From NCBI RefSeq assembly GCF_014138625.1, contig NZ_JACJHY010000028.1, positions 34,397 through 98,396 of the forward strand: a stretch of 64,000 bases of DNA, read 5' to 3'. Source of the stretch: Aminobacter ciceronei (lineage in GTDB: Bacteria > Pseudomonadota > Alphaproteobacteria > Rhizobiales > Rhizobiaceae). The notes below the pieces were generated by a model. The model was given only the letters and a program-made list of their open reading frames with translations. It made no database searches and was not told the DNA's origin. The translations under genes and the position numbers were made by a program. Shown here in pieces: positions 7,972 to 16,587 of the stretch; the stretch's first letter is position 1, and each line of letters begins with the position of its first letter.

Positions 7972-9384
7972 CTGGCCAAACGACTGGGGCGCTGGAAGCG
8001 TTACGCACTCGGGCTCGGACCTCGTTCCCTCGCGTTTCGCGTCATCGCGTTCTCGACCGTCTGGGCGATCCTCGCCTTTGCCCTGATCTTCACCGTCATC
8101 AGCTCGCTCTACCGCCAGACCAGCGAGCGTGGTTTCGACAGCCTGTTGTCGGCGCATCTGTTCAATCTCATCGGCTCTGTCGGCGTTTCGGACAGCGGCA
8201 CGCTGACCGGCGGCCCCGATCTCGGCGATCTCAGGTTCTCCGAGCCTGAATCGGGCTGGTACTGGTCTGTCGAGCCGGTGTCCAAGGGCCTCGTCGGCCA
8301 GCTCAGGTCGTCGTCGATGACCGAGCCGGTCACATCGCCTGACGTCGCCGACGTGCCGTTCAACGCCGAGTTCCAGCGCCATTATCGCGTCGCCGGCATC
8401 GTCGGCGAGGAACTCGAGGTCTTCGAGACCGAGTTCGTGCTCGATGCGCAGAACCGCATCGCGCGGTTCCGCGTCATGGGCAACCGCTCCGAGCTCGAAG
8501 CCGAGATCAGCGGCTTCGAATGGCGCCTGTTCACCTATCTCTCGCTGTTCGGCCTCGGCATGATCGCGATCAACGCCATCGCCATCCTGCTCGGCCTGCA
8601 GCCGCTGGCGCGCGTGCGCAACGCGCTGGCCATGGTGCGAGAAGGCACGGCGCAGCGCCTGACCGGGCGGTTTCCCGCCGAGATCCAGCCGCTCGCCAAC
8701 GAAACCAATGCGCTGATCGAAAACAACCGCCGCATCGTCGAGCGCTCACGGACCCAGGTCGGCAACCTGGCGCATTCGCTGAAGACACCTCTGGCGGTGA
8801 TGCTGAACGAGGGCCGCGCCTTGGGCGGGCCCAAGGGGCAGCTTTTCGCCGACCATGCCACCGCCATGCAGAAGCAGATCGACCATTATCTCCAGCGCGC
8901 CCGGGTGGCCGCACAGCGCGAAAGCGTGGTCTACCGCACGCCGGTGGCGCCTTTGCTCCAGCGCATGGTGCGGGTGATGGAGAAGCTCTCGCGGGGGACG
9001 GCGTTTTCACTAAACTTGCCGGCGACCGAGGTGGTGTTCGCCGGCGAACGCGAAGATCTCGAGGAGGTCGTCGGCAATCTGCTCGAAAACGCGATGAAAT
9101 GGGCGCACAGTGCGGTCAGGATTTCAGTCGAAGCGGCCGAGCCGGTGAATGAGGAGCCGCCACGTTTTTCGATCCTGATCGAGGACGACGGTCCGGGCAT
9201 TCCGGAGGACAAGGCGCGCGAGGCGTTGCAGCGGGGCAAGCGCCTCGACGAGACCAAGCCGGGTACCGGCCTCGGGCTGGCGATCGTCGCCGATCTGGTC
9301 AAGGAATATGGCGGCACGCTTCGGCTCGAGCGCTCGACGATGGGCGGATTGAAGGCCGTCGTCGAGTTGCGCGGCGTCCAGTAG
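7972..9384 (+). CDS. feuQ: Membrane sensor histidine kinase, FeuQ-like
   Basis: The product is about 470 residues from CTG 7972. A first membrane span (RVIAFSTVWAILAFALIF) is followed by a periplasmic sensor domain and a second span near FTYLSLFGLGMIAINAIAI. Then come a HAMP-like linker, the phosphoacceptor His268 in NLAHSLKTP, an N-box in NLLENAMKWA, and ATP-lid motifs DDGPGIP and GTGLGLAIV. No ATG, GTG or TTG occurs in frame between the stop at 7909-7911 and the first span; the candidates are CTG 7972, with an AAGGCGG just upstream, and CTG 7984. A start at ATG 8518 or thereabouts, or at GTG within the sensor domain, would delete the first span. Function follows from pairing with the FeuP-like regulator. 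Confidence 0.8.
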   Translation: MAKRLGRWKRYALGLGPRSLAFRVIAFSTVWAILAFALIFTVISSLYRQTSERGFDSLLSAHLFNLIGSVGVSDSGTLTGGPDLGDLRFSEPESGWYWSVEPVSKGLVGQLRSSSMTEPVTSPDVADVPFNAEFQRHYRVAGIVGEELEVFETEFVLDAQNRIARFRVMGNRSELEAEISGFEWRLFTYLSLFGLGMIAINAIAILLGLQPLARVRNALAMVREGTAQRLTGRFPAEIQPLANETNALIENNRRIVERSRTQVGNLAHSLKTPLAVMLNEGRALGGPKGQLFADHATAMQKQIDHYLQRARVAAQRESVVYRTPVAPLLQRMVRVMEKLSRGTAFSLNLPATEVVFAGEREDLEEVVGNLLENAMKWAHSAVRISVEAAEPVNEEPPRFSILIEDDGPGIPEDKAREALQRGKRLDETKPGTGLGLAIVADLVKEYGGTLRLERSTMGGLKAVVELRGVQ

Positions 9385-9489
9385 GGAATAGCAGGAGAAA
9401 TGGCTGGCCGAATCGGCCCCATTTCGGCCAAAGATGCAATCTAACGCGGCGCCAAGCCCTTGTAAGCGGACGCAAATTCGGGACCGGTG

Positions 9490-9933
9490 ATGAGCAGGAC
9501 ACTTCAGGTAGCACTGGTTGCGGGATTGCTTGCCGGCTCAGGCTGCACGACCACCAGCTTGAGCAGCGGTGGCGGCGTGGTGCCGGCGCTTGGCGGCGGT
9601 GACGATGGCTCGAGCGGCAAGGTTGCCACGCGCATCATCAATGCCATGGATGGCGGCCTCATCGGCGGCACGATCGGCAATGGCCTGAACGGCGACGACC
9701 GGCGCAAGGCGCTGGAAGCCGAGTACCGCGCGCTGGAATATGGCCAGGGTGGACAGGCGGTCGCCTGGAAGGGCGGCGATCGTTCCGGCGAAGTCGTGGC
9801 CGCGCAGCCCTATCGCGTCGGCTCTCAGGACTGCCGCCAGTATTCGCAGACCGTGTTCACCACCGGCACGCCGTTGATCGCGCGCGGCACGGCCTGCCGC
9901 AATGCTGATGGAAGCTGGACGCCGCTGACCTAA
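9490..9933 (+). CDS. 17 kDa surface-antigen family lipoprotein
   Basis: This exported protein has 147 residues from ATG 9490 (a GTG at 9487 is directly upstream). It begins MSRTLQVALVAGLLAGSGC, a lipoprotein-type signal with the acceptor cysteine at about residue 19. A Gly/Ser-rich stretch and GLIGGTIGNGLNGDDRR follow, the glycine-zipper word of the Rickettsia 17 kDa antigen family. The end, CRQYSQTVFTTGTPLIARGTACRNADGSW cut here to its key words CRQYSQTV and ACRNADGSW, is the family C-terminus. It likely sits on the inner leaflet of the outer membrane. It is a monocistronic-looking gene between feuQ and the cytochrome c operon. Confidence 0.8.
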   Translation: MSRTLQVALVAGLLAGSGCTTTSLSSGGGVVPALGGGDDGSSGKVATRIINAMDGGLIGGTIGNGLNGDDRRKALEAEYRALEYGQGGQAVAWKGGDRSGEVVAAQPYRVGSQDCRQYSQTVFTTGTPLIARGTACRNADGSWTPLT

Positions 9934-10032
9934 GTCTTCACGTGTTGTTGCTTTGGCAGGGGCGTTCGAACCGTCAATAAGCCGCAGCACGGAGATGTTG
10001 GCAGCTTGGAGGCTGCTGGCTATTTAGGTGAC

Positions 10033-11169
10033 ATGCTGTTCTGGATCATAGCCGCTGTTCTGACGCTTGGTGCAAGCCTTGCGGTCTTGTTGCCGCTGAC
10101 GCGGCAGACCAGGGCCAGGGACGATGCCAGCCATGACCTCGAAGTCTATCGCGACCAGCTTGGCGAGGTCGACAGGGATGCGGCGCGCGGGCTGATTGCT
10201 GCCGCGGATGCCGAACAGGCCCGCGCCGAGATCGCGCGCCGGATCATCAGGCTGGATGCCGAAAATGCGCGCGAGCCAAAGAAGGCATCGCAGCTCGGAC
10301 CGCGTCTCGTCGGCATGATCGCCGTGCTGGCCGTGCCGCTGCTGAGCTGGGGCGTCTACACCGCGATCGGCTCGCCCACCGTTCCCTCCCAGCCATTGAG
10401 CGCGCGCCTGTCGCAGAAACCGGCGGACAGCTCGGTCGACGAGCTGATTGCCCGCGCCGAGGCGCATCTGGTGGCCAATCCGTCCGACGGCCGCGGCTGG
10501 GACGTGCTCGCCCCTGTCTATCTCAGGATCGGGCGCGCCAACGACGCCGTCACCGCCTATCGCAACGCCATCCGCATCCTCGGCTCGACCACTGCGCGCC
10601 AGGCCGGCCTCGGCGAGGCGATTGCCGCCGCCGCGGGCGGCATCGTCACGTCGGACGCGCGTCTCGCCTTCGAGGCCGCGCTCAAGCTCGAGCCCGCCGA
10701 TGCCAAGGCGCGCTATTTCCTGGCGCTGGCGCTCGCCCAGGAGGGCAAGATTTCAGACGCCGCCGCTGCCTGGCGGCTGCTGGCTGCAAGCCTGCCTGCC
10801 GACTCGCCGTGGCGTGCGGCAACCGAGCAGGCGATAGCCCAGGCCGAGGTGCGTACCGCACCGGTCAAGGAGGCCGCCGGCGCGCCTGCACCGAGCCAGG
10901 ACGACATCGACGCCGCCGCATCCATGTCGTCGGGCGATCGCACGGCGATGATCGAGGGCATGGTGGCGACGCTGGACGAAAAGCTGCGCCAGAACCCGCG
11001 CGATCCGGAAGGCTGGGTCCGGCTGGTGCGTTCATACCAGGTGCTCGGCAAGACCGATCTGGCGCAGGATGCGCTCGGCCGCGCCTATGCGGCGCTGGGC
11101 CGCGACAGCGAGGACGGCCGCAAGCTGACCGAACTTGCAGGCTCGCTTGGCCTTGATGTCACGGAGTAG
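10033..11169 (+). CDS. ccmI: Cytochrome c maturation protein CcmI (CycH)
   Basis: CcmI escorts unfolded apocytochrome c to the heme ligation complex in the periplasm. The 378-residue product starts MLFWIIAAVLTLGASLAVLL, the first membrane span. A cytoplasmic loop with LEVYRDQLGEVDRDAARGLI (the CcmI signature) comes next, then a second span near residues 90-112 and a long periplasmic part with TPR-like helices, for example NPSDGRGWDVLAPVYLRIGR. The ATG at 10033 matches the usual start; a TTG at 10006 would add nine residues. It is the first gene of a compact ccmI-ccmE-ccmF-ccmH operon, the cycHJKL order of rhizobia. Confidence 0.92.
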   Translation: MLFWIIAAVLTLGASLAVLLPLTRQTRARDDASHDLEVYRDQLGEVDRDAARGLIAAADAEQARAEIARRIIRLDAENAREPKKASQLGPRLVGMIAVLAVPLLSWGVYTAIGSPTVPSQPLSARLSQKPADSSVDELIARAEAHLVANPSDGRGWDVLAPVYLRIGRANDAVTAYRNAIRILGSTTARQAGLGEAIAAAAGGIVTSDARLAFEAALKLEPADAKARYFLALALAQEGKISDAAAAWRLLAASLPADSPWRAATEQAIAQAEVRTAPVKEAAGAPAPSQDDIDAAASMSSGDRTAMIEGMVATLDEKLRQNPRDPEGWVRLVRSYQVLGKTDLAQDALGRAYAALGRDSEDGRKLTELAGSLGLDVTE

Positions 11170-11172
11170 ACG

Positions 11173-11613
11173 ATGACGCGCAAGCAAAAACGGCTTTCGG
11201 TGATCGCGGGCGCGCTGGCTTTCCTGGGCGCCGCCACCGCGCTGACCTTCTACGCGCTTGGCCAGAAGGCGTCCTATTTCTACATGCCCGCCGACCTGCA
11301 GACGGCGACCCTGCAGCCCGGCCAGCGCATTCGCCTCGGCGGCCTTGTCGAGAACGGCAGCATCCTGCGCGGGCAGGGCACCCAGGTCGAGTTCGGCGTC
11401 ACCGATTCCGAAAAGACGGTGAAGGTGCGCTATACAGGCATCCTGCCCGACCTCTTCCGCGAGGGGCAGGGCGTGATCACCGAAGGCAGCTTTGGCCCCG
11501 ACGGCGAGTTCATCGCCGACAGTGTGCTGGCCAAGCACGACGAGAACTACATGCCCAAGGAAGTCGCCGACAGCCTGAAGGCAAAGGGTGTATGGCAGGA
11601 AACGACGCAATGA
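11173..11613 (+). CDS. ccmE: Heme chaperone CcmE (CycJ)
   Basis: CcmE is a membrane-anchored periplasmic chaperone that carries heme covalently on a histidine and passes it to apocytochrome c. The 146-residue protein has an N-terminal anchor (residues 8-29), an OB-fold core with [14 protein letters not shown], and the heme site His122 followed by Tyr126 in KHDENYMP. Its gene begins three bases after ccmI ends, and the next gene starts 16 bases after its stop. Length and motifs are standard for the family. Confidence 0.95.
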   Translation: MTRKQKRLSVIAGALAFLGAATALTFYALGQKASYFYMPADLQTATLQPGQRIRLGGLVENGSILRGQGTQVEFGVTDSEKTVKVRYTGILPDLFREGQGVITEGSFGPDGEFIADSVLAKHDENYMPKEVADSLKAKGVWQETTQ

Positions 11614-11629
11614 ATGGCGGGCAGCGCTG

Positions 11630-13615
11630 ATGGTCGAGACGGGTCACTTCGCGCTTATCCTGGCGTTCGCCCTGTCGCTGGTGCAGTCGCTGGTCCCGCT
11701 TTACGGGGCCTATAAGGGCGACACCAGGCTGATGGCTGTCGGCGGTCCGGTGACCGTCACCGGTTTTGCCCTGATCGCCCTGTCTTTCGCCGCCTTGACC
11801 ATGGCCTATGTCCAGTCCGACTTCTCGGTCGCCAATGTCTGGGAGAATTCGCACTCGCTGCAGCCGCTGATCTACAAGTTCACCGGCACCTGGGGTAACC
11901 ACGAAGGCTCGATGCTGTTGTGGGTGCTGATCCTCAGCTTCTTCGGCGCCCTGGTCGCGGCCTTCGGCAGCAACCTTCCGGCCACGCTGCGCGCCAATGT
12001 GCTCGCCGTCCAGGGCTGGATCGGCACGGCCTTCCTGCTGTTCATCCTGATCACCTCCAACCCGTTCGCCCGCCTCGTGCCGGCGCCGATCGAGGGCAAG
12101 GACCTCAACCCGATCCTCCAGGACATCGGCCTCGCCGTTCATCCGCCGCTGCTCTATCTCGGTTATGTCGGCTTTTCCGTCTGCTTCTCCTTTGCGGTCG
12201 CAGCCCTGATCGAAGGCCGCATAGACGCGGCCTGGGCCCGCTGGGTGCGGCCGTGGACGCTTGCCGCCTGGGTGTTTTTGACCGGCGGCATCGCCATGGG
12301 ATCCTACTGGGCCTATTACGAGCTCGGCTGGGGCGGCTTCTGGTTCTGGGACCCGGTCGAGAACGCGTCCTTCATGCCCTGGCTCGCCGGCACCGCACTG
12401 CTGCACTCGGCCATCGTCATGGAAAAGCGCTCGGCGCTGAAGATTTGGACGCTGCTGCTCGCCATCCTGACGTTTTCGCTGTCCTTGCTCGGTACCTTCC
12501 TGGTGCGTTCGGGCGTGCTGACCTCGGTCCACTCCTTCGCCAGCGACCCGAGCCGCGGCGTGTTCATCCTGTGCATCCTGACGCTGTTCATCGGCGGTTC
12601 GCTGGCGCTGTTTGCCTTCAGGGCGTCGCAGCTTGCGGCCGGCGGCATCTTTCATCCGATCTCGCGCGAAGGCGCGCTGGTGCTGAACAATCTGTTCCTG
12701 ACCACGGCGACTGCGACCGTGCTGATCGGCACGCTCTATCCGCTGGTCGTCGAAGCCTTGTTCGGCGACAAGATTTCCGTCGGCGAGCCGTTCTTCAACC
12801 TCACCTTCGGCCCGCTGATGATCCCGCTGCTGGTCGTCGTGCCATTTGGTCCGTTGCTGGCCTGGAAACGCGGCGATGTCTTTGCCGTGGCGCAGCGGCT
12901 GATGTTTGCCTTTGGTGCTGCCTTGCTGGCGGTGCTGGTGACCTACCTGTTCATCGACGGCGCCTCCGTCTTCGCCGCCCTCGGCGCCGGTCTCTCGGCC
13001 TGGCTGGTGCTCGGCGCGCTCACCGACCTCGCCTTGAAGGCCGGCATCGGCAATGTCGCGCCCAGGATGGCGCTGCGCCGTTTCGTCGGCCTGCCGCGCT
13101 CGGTGTTCGGCACGGCGATCGCCCATCTCGGCCTTGGCCTGACGCTGCTCGGCATCGTCGGCGTGCTCTCCTTCGAAAAGGAAGCGATCCTTGTCATGAA
13201 GCCGGGGCAGGTGGTTGAGATCTCCGACTACCGCCTGCGCTTCGACGGGCTGACGCCGGTGCGTGGACCCAACTTCACCGAGGATCAGGGCCATTTCTCC
13301 CTGCTGGGCATCAATGGCCAGCCGAGCGATGTCATCATGTCGTCCAAGCGCTTCTATCCGGTGCGGCAGATGCCGACGACGGAGGCCGGCATCAAGACGA
13401 TGTGGCTCAGCCAGCTCTACATCTCGCTCGGCGATGAAGCGGGAGACGGCTCGGTGGTCGTGCGTGTCTGGTGGAAGCCGCTGGTGACGCTGATCTGGGG
13501 CGGATCGCTTGTCATGATGCTGGGCGGCTTCGTCTCGCTGCTCGACCGCCGCCTGCGGGTGGGCGCGCCGGCGCGGCGCAAGTCCGCCGCCAAACCAGCT
13601 GCGGTGACGCCATGA
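11630..13615 (+). CDS. ccmF: Heme lyase CcmF (CycK)
   Basis: CcmF is the multi-span membrane subunit that attaches heme to the CxxCH motif of apocytochrome c. The 661-residue product starts MVETGHFALILAF and has about 15 hydrophobic spans. The tryptophan-rich WWD motif, WGGFWFWDPVENASF, is near residue 230 and binds heme at the periplasmic face. GNHEGSMLLW and the external loop HPPLLYLGYVG are also conserved. ATG 11630 was chosen over the in-frame GTG 11588, which lies inside ccmE. The stop codon overlaps the ccmH start as ATGA. Confidence 0.95.
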   Translation: MVETGHFALILAFALSLVQSLVPLYGAYKGDTRLMAVGGPVTVTGFALIALSFAALTMAYVQSDFSVANVWENSHSLQPLIYKFTGTWGNHEGSMLLWVLILSFFGALVAAFGSNLPATLRANVLAVQGWIGTAFLLFILITSNPFARLVPAPIEGKDLNPILQDIGLAVHPPLLYLGYVGFSVCFSFAVAALIEGRIDAAWARWVRPWTLAAWVFLTGGIAMGSYWAYYELGWGGFWFWDPVENASFMPWLAGTALLHSAIVMEKRSALKIWTLLLAILTFSLSLLGTFLVRSGVLTSVHSFASDPSRGVFILCILTLFIGGSLALFAFRASQLAAGGIFHPISREGALVLNNLFLTTATATVLIGTLYPLVVEALFGDKISVGEPFFNLTFGPLMIPLLVVVPFGPLLAWKRGDVFAVAQRLMFAFGAALLAVLVTYLFIDGASVFAALGAGLSAWLVLGALTDLALKAGIGNVAPRMALRRFVGLPRSVFGTAIAHLGLGLTLLGIVGVLSFEKEAILVMKPGQVVEISDYRLRFDGLTPVRGPNFTEDQGHFSLLGINGQPSDVIMSSKRFYPVRQMPTTEAGIKTMWLSQLYISLGDEAGDGSVVVRVWWKPLVTLIWGGSLVMMLGGFVSLLDRRLRVGAPARRKSAAKPAAVTP

Positions 13616-14079
13616 AGACCCGGCTGGCGGCGCTTGCCGGATTTGTCGCCGCACTGCTGTTTGCGGGAACCGCGCTTGCGGTGAAGCCCAGCGAAATGCT
13701 CGCCGATCCGAAGCTCGAGGCGCGCGCGCGGCTGCTTTCGGAAGAGCTGCGCTGCATGGTCTGCCAGAACCAGTCCATCGACGAATCCGATGCCGAACTG
13801 GCCGGCGACCTGCGCGTGCTGCTGCGTGAGCGGTTGCTGGCCGGCGACAGCGACGAGCAGGTGATGGCCTATATCGTTTCGCGTTATGGCGAGTTCGTGC
13901 TGCTCAAGCCGCAGTTCAATCTACGCAATGCCTTGTTGTGGGGCACGCCGGTGCTGTTGCTGCTCGGCGGCGGCGCCTTTGTCGTCCTGCAGGCCCGCTC
14001 GCGGCGCAGGCAGGAGCCGGCCGGCCTGACAAAGGACGAGCAGGCAGCACTCGACGCGATCCTGAACAAGGACGCCTGA
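13612..14079 (+). CDS. ccmH: Thioredoxin-fold apocytochrome c reductase CcmH (CycL)
   Basis: CcmH reduces the apocytochrome c disulfide so that heme can be attached. The 155-residue protein has a signal peptide (MKTRLAALAGFVAALLFAG), the active-site motif LRCMVCQNQS with Cys48 and Cys51, a short three-helix periplasmic domain and a C-terminal membrane span near 105-125. The gene overlaps ccmF by four bases, which indicates coupled translation, and closes the operon. Its size corresponds to the short alphaproteobacterial CcmH, with CcmI functions encoded separately at 10033. Confidence 0.94.
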   Translation: MKTRLAALAGFVAALLFAGTALAVKPSEMLADPKLEARARLLSEELRCMVCQNQSIDESDAELAGDLRVLLRERLLAGDSDEQVMAYIVSRYGEFVLLKPQFNLRNALLWGTPVLLLLGGGAFVVLQARSRRRQEPAGLTKDEQAALDAILNKDA

Positions 14080-14142
14080 GCCACGTCAACATTACCAAAG
14101 TTTCATGCTTCGGAAATGATCGCGTAATGTGAGCTCCTCTAT

Positions 14143-14185
14143 CTCTTGAACCAACGGATGCGCACCCCGGCATCCTGTTCAAGAG
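14143..14185 (+). promoter_or_regulatory. Long hairpin in the degP leader overlapping the ribosome binding site
   Basis: The arms CTCTTGAAC (14143-14151) and GTTCAAGAG (14177-14185) are exact reverse complements of 9 bases. Inside them GGATGC (14156-14161) pairs with GCATCC (14170-14175), leaving an 8-base loop and a small asymmetric internal loop. The 3' arm ends within AAGAGGA, the likely Shine-Dalgarno sequence of degP, whose ATG is at 14197. Folding of the mRNA would therefore partly hide the ribosome binding site. A temperature- or stress-responsive role is inference. Confidence 0.6.
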
Positions 14186-14196
14186 GATCAGAGACA

Positions 14197-15726
14197 ATGA
14201 GCACCACCCCCCTTTCGCGTTCTCGCAAGCGTCTCATGGCTGCCGCCGCATCCGTCGCCCTGGCGGGCGCGATCGGCCTCGGCGCCGTCACCAGCGGAAC
14301 CGCGCCCGTCTATGCCGAGGCCGTGCGCGTCGAAGCGCCCCAGGCGCCCGGTTTTGCCGACGTCGTCCAGCAGGTCTCGCCGGCCGTGGTCAGCGTGCAG
14401 GTCAAGGCCCGGATCGATCCGGCTTCCGACCGTGGCATGTCGCCTTTCTCCGACCAGCAGGGTTTTGACAATCTCCCCGACAACCACCCGCTGAAGCGTT
14501 TCTTCCGTCAGTTCGGCCAGGATGGTTATGGCGACCAGAACCGTCCGCGCTTCAACCGTCGCGACGGCAGCCAGAAGCCGCGGCCGGTGGCGCAGGGTTC
14601 GGGCTTCTTCATCTCCGAGGACGGCTATCTCGTCACCAACAACCATGTCGTCTCGGACGGCACCGCCTATACCGTCGTCGCCAATGACGGCAAGGAATAT
14701 GACGCCAAGCTGATCGGCACCGATCCGCGCACCGACCTCGCCGTGCTCAAGGTCGATGCCAGCACCAAGTTCACCTATGTCGGCTTTGCCGACGACGCCA
14801 AGGTTCGTGTCGGCGACTGGGTCGTCGCCGTCGGCAATCCGTTCGGTCTCGGCGGCACCGTCACTGCCGGCATCGTTTCGGCCCGTGGCCGCGACATCGG
14901 TGCCGGCCCCTATGACGACTTCCTGCAGATCGACGCTGCGGTGAACCGCGGCAATTCGGGCGGTCCCGCCTTCAACCTGAACGGCGAAGTCGTCGGCATC
15001 AACACCGCCATCTTCTCGCCCTCGGGCGGCAATGTCGGCATCGCCTTCGCTATTCCCGCCTCGACCGCCAAGCAGGTGGTGCAGGATCTGATGAAGAACG
15101 GCAGCGTGCAGCGCGGCTGGCTCGGCGTGGAAATCCAGCCGGTCACCGCCGATGTCGCGGAGTCCCTCGGTCTCAAGGACGAGAAGGGCGCGCTCGTTGC
15201 AAGCGCCCAGGACGCCGGCCCGGCCAAGAAGGCGGGCATTGCTGCCGGTGACATCATCACCGGGGTCAACGGCCAGGACGTCGCCTCGCCGAAGGAACTG
15301 TCGCGCCTCATCGCCGGCATCACGCCAGGAAAGTCGGTCGACATCACTGTCTGGCGCAACGGCAAGGCCGAGACGCTGAAGGTCGACCTCGGCGAAATCC
15401 CGGGCGGCGACAAGAAGGCCTCCGCCGACCAGCCGGCATCGCCATCCGAGCCGAGCACGCTGGCCGATCTCGGCATGACCGTGACCCGCTCGGAGGATGG
15501 CAAAGGCCTTGTCATCACCGACGTCGATCCCTCCAGCGACGCCGCCGATCGCGGCATCCAGGCCGGCGACGTCATCACCGCGGTGAACGCTGTCGAGGTC
15601 CAGTCGGCGGCCGACGTCACCAAGGCGCTCGACCAGGCGGAGAAGGCGGGCCGCAAGGCGGTGCTGTTCCAGATCAGCCGCGAAGACTCCAACCGCTTCG
15701 TCGCCCTGCCGCTGAACCAGGGCTGA
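14197..15726 (+). CDS. degP: Periplasmic serine protease DegP/HtrA
   Basis: A 509-residue Do-family protease and chaperone that degrades misfolded envelope proteins. A signal peptide (SRSRKRLMAAAASVALAGAI) precedes the trypsin-like domain with catalytic His150 (TNNHVV), Asp180 (RTDLAVLKV) and Ser254 (RGNSGGPAF). Two PDZ domains follow at about 290-385 and 405-500, with GWLGVEIQPV opening the first. ATG 14197 sits nine bases after the AGAGGA ribosome binding site; in-frame sequence further upstream overlaps the leader hairpin and is not family-like. A two-component system lies downstream, as in other rhizobia, which fits an envelope-stress unit. Confidence 0.95.
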   Translation: MSTTPLSRSRKRLMAAAASVALAGAIGLGAVTSGTAPVYAEAVRVEAPQAPGFADVVQQVSPAVVSVQVKARIDPASDRGMSPFSDQQGFDNLPDNHPLKRFFRQFGQDGYGDQNRPRFNRRDGSQKPRPVAQGSGFFISEDGYLVTNNHVVSDGTAYTVVANDGKEYDAKLIGTDPRTDLAVLKVDASTKFTYVGFADDAKVRVGDWVVAVGNPFGLGGTVTAGIVSARGRDIGAGPYDDFLQIDAAVNRGNSGGPAFNLNGEVVGINTAIFSPSGGNVGIAFAIPASTAKQVVQDLMKNGSVQRGWLGVEIQPVTADVAESLGLKDEKGALVASAQDAGPAKKAGIAAGDIITGVNGQDVASPKELSRLIAGITPGKSVDITVWRNGKAETLKVDLGEIPGGDKKASADQPASPSEPSTLADLGMTVTRSEDGKGLVITDVDPSSDAADRGIQAGDVITAVNAVEVQSAADVTKALDQAEKAGRKAVLFQISREDSNRFVALPLNQG

Positions 15727-15816
15727 TCGGTCGCTCCCGTCGCGTGGTTTCATCACCCCCGACCGCATGACGGGAGATGACGGCCGGATAGTCTGTCAGT
15801 CTTCTATTCCGGCCCG

Positions 15817-15851
15817 GCGGCAGCGGACTCCCATCAGCCCGCTGCCGCTTT
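15817..15851 (+). terminator. Probable intrinsic terminator after degP
   Basis: A perfect 10-bp stem, GCGGCAGCGG (15817-15826) with CCGCTGCCGC (15839-15848), is followed by only three Ts. It lies 90 bases after the degP stop and directly before the ribosome binding site of the next gene, so it may be a partial terminator or attenuator. Confidence 0.5.
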
Positions 15852-15870
15852 CACGTTGAGAGGAAACGAC

Positions 15871-16587
15871 ATGTCGCCTCTGACATCCCGCAAAATCGCG
15901 TATAACGACGGCATGAAGATTCTTGTCATCGAAGATGACCGTGAGGCCGCCGACTACATGCAGAAGGCCTTCGCGGAAGCCGGCCACACCGCCCATGTCG
16001 CGGGCGATGGCGATTCAGGTTTCGCCCTTGCCGATGCTGCCGAATACGATGTGCTCGTCGTCGATCGCATGTTGCCGCGGCGCGATGGTCTTTCGGTGAT
16101 TGCCGGCCTGCGTTCGCGCGGCAACACGACACCTGTGCTGATCTTGTCGGCGCTCGGCGAGGTCGACGACCGGGTCACCGGCCTGCGCGCCGGCGGCGAC
16201 GACTATCTCACCAAGCCATATGCGTTTTCGGAGCTTTTGGCCCGTGTCGAAGTGCTCAACCGGCGCGCGCCGACGCGTGAATCCGAGACGCTCTACCGGG
16301 TCGGCGATCTCGAGATCGACCGGCTGTCGCATACGGTGCGGCGCGCTGCGCAGGAGATCGTGCTGCAGCCGCGCGAATATCGCCTGCTCGAATATCTGAT
16401 GCGCCATGCCGGCCAGGTGGTGACGCGCACAATGCTGCTCGAAAACGTCTGGGACTATCATTTCGACCCCCAGACCAACGTCATCGACGTCCACATTTCG
16501 CGCCTGCGCGGCAAGATCGAAAAGGGCTTCGAGAAGCCGATCCTGCACACCATCCGCGGCGCCGGCTACATGCTCAAGGCGGGCTGA
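15871..16587 (+). CDS. OmpR-family response regulator
   Basis: This 238-residue regulator has a receiver domain with EDD at 21-23, phosphoacceptor Asp65 (VVDRMLP) and the Lys of YLTKPY. A winged-helix output domain ends the chain (QPREYRLLEYLMRHAG, then NVIDVHISRLRGK). ATG 15871 follows a good GAGAGGA ribosome binding site; an internal ATG at 15913 gives the more usual MKILVIEDD start but has none. The partner kinase overlaps by one base. The pair sits between degP and glnE, which suggests it senses the envelope, but its regulon cannot be read from the sequence. Confidence 0.88.
   Translation: MSPLTSRKIAYNDGMKILVIEDDREAADYMQKAFAEAGHTAHVAGDGDSGFALADAAEYDVLVVDRMLPRRDGLSVIAGLRSRGNTTPVLILSALGEVDDRVTGLRAGGDDYLTKPYAFSELLARVEVLNRRAPTRESETLYRVGDLEIDRLSHTVRRAAQEIVLQPREYRLLEYLMRHAGQVVTRTMLLENVWDYHFDPQTNVIDVHISRLRGKIEKGFEKPILHTIRGAGYMLKAG

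Noticed and set aside
11510..13654. 714-codon open frame antisense to ccmF
   Set aside because: Its translation is a Gln/Arg/His/Glu-rich string without family words, and it mirrors a strongly supported gene. High GC makes long antisense frames common; similar ones lie opposite degP (14188-15768) and the molybdenum hydroxylase (28610-30643).
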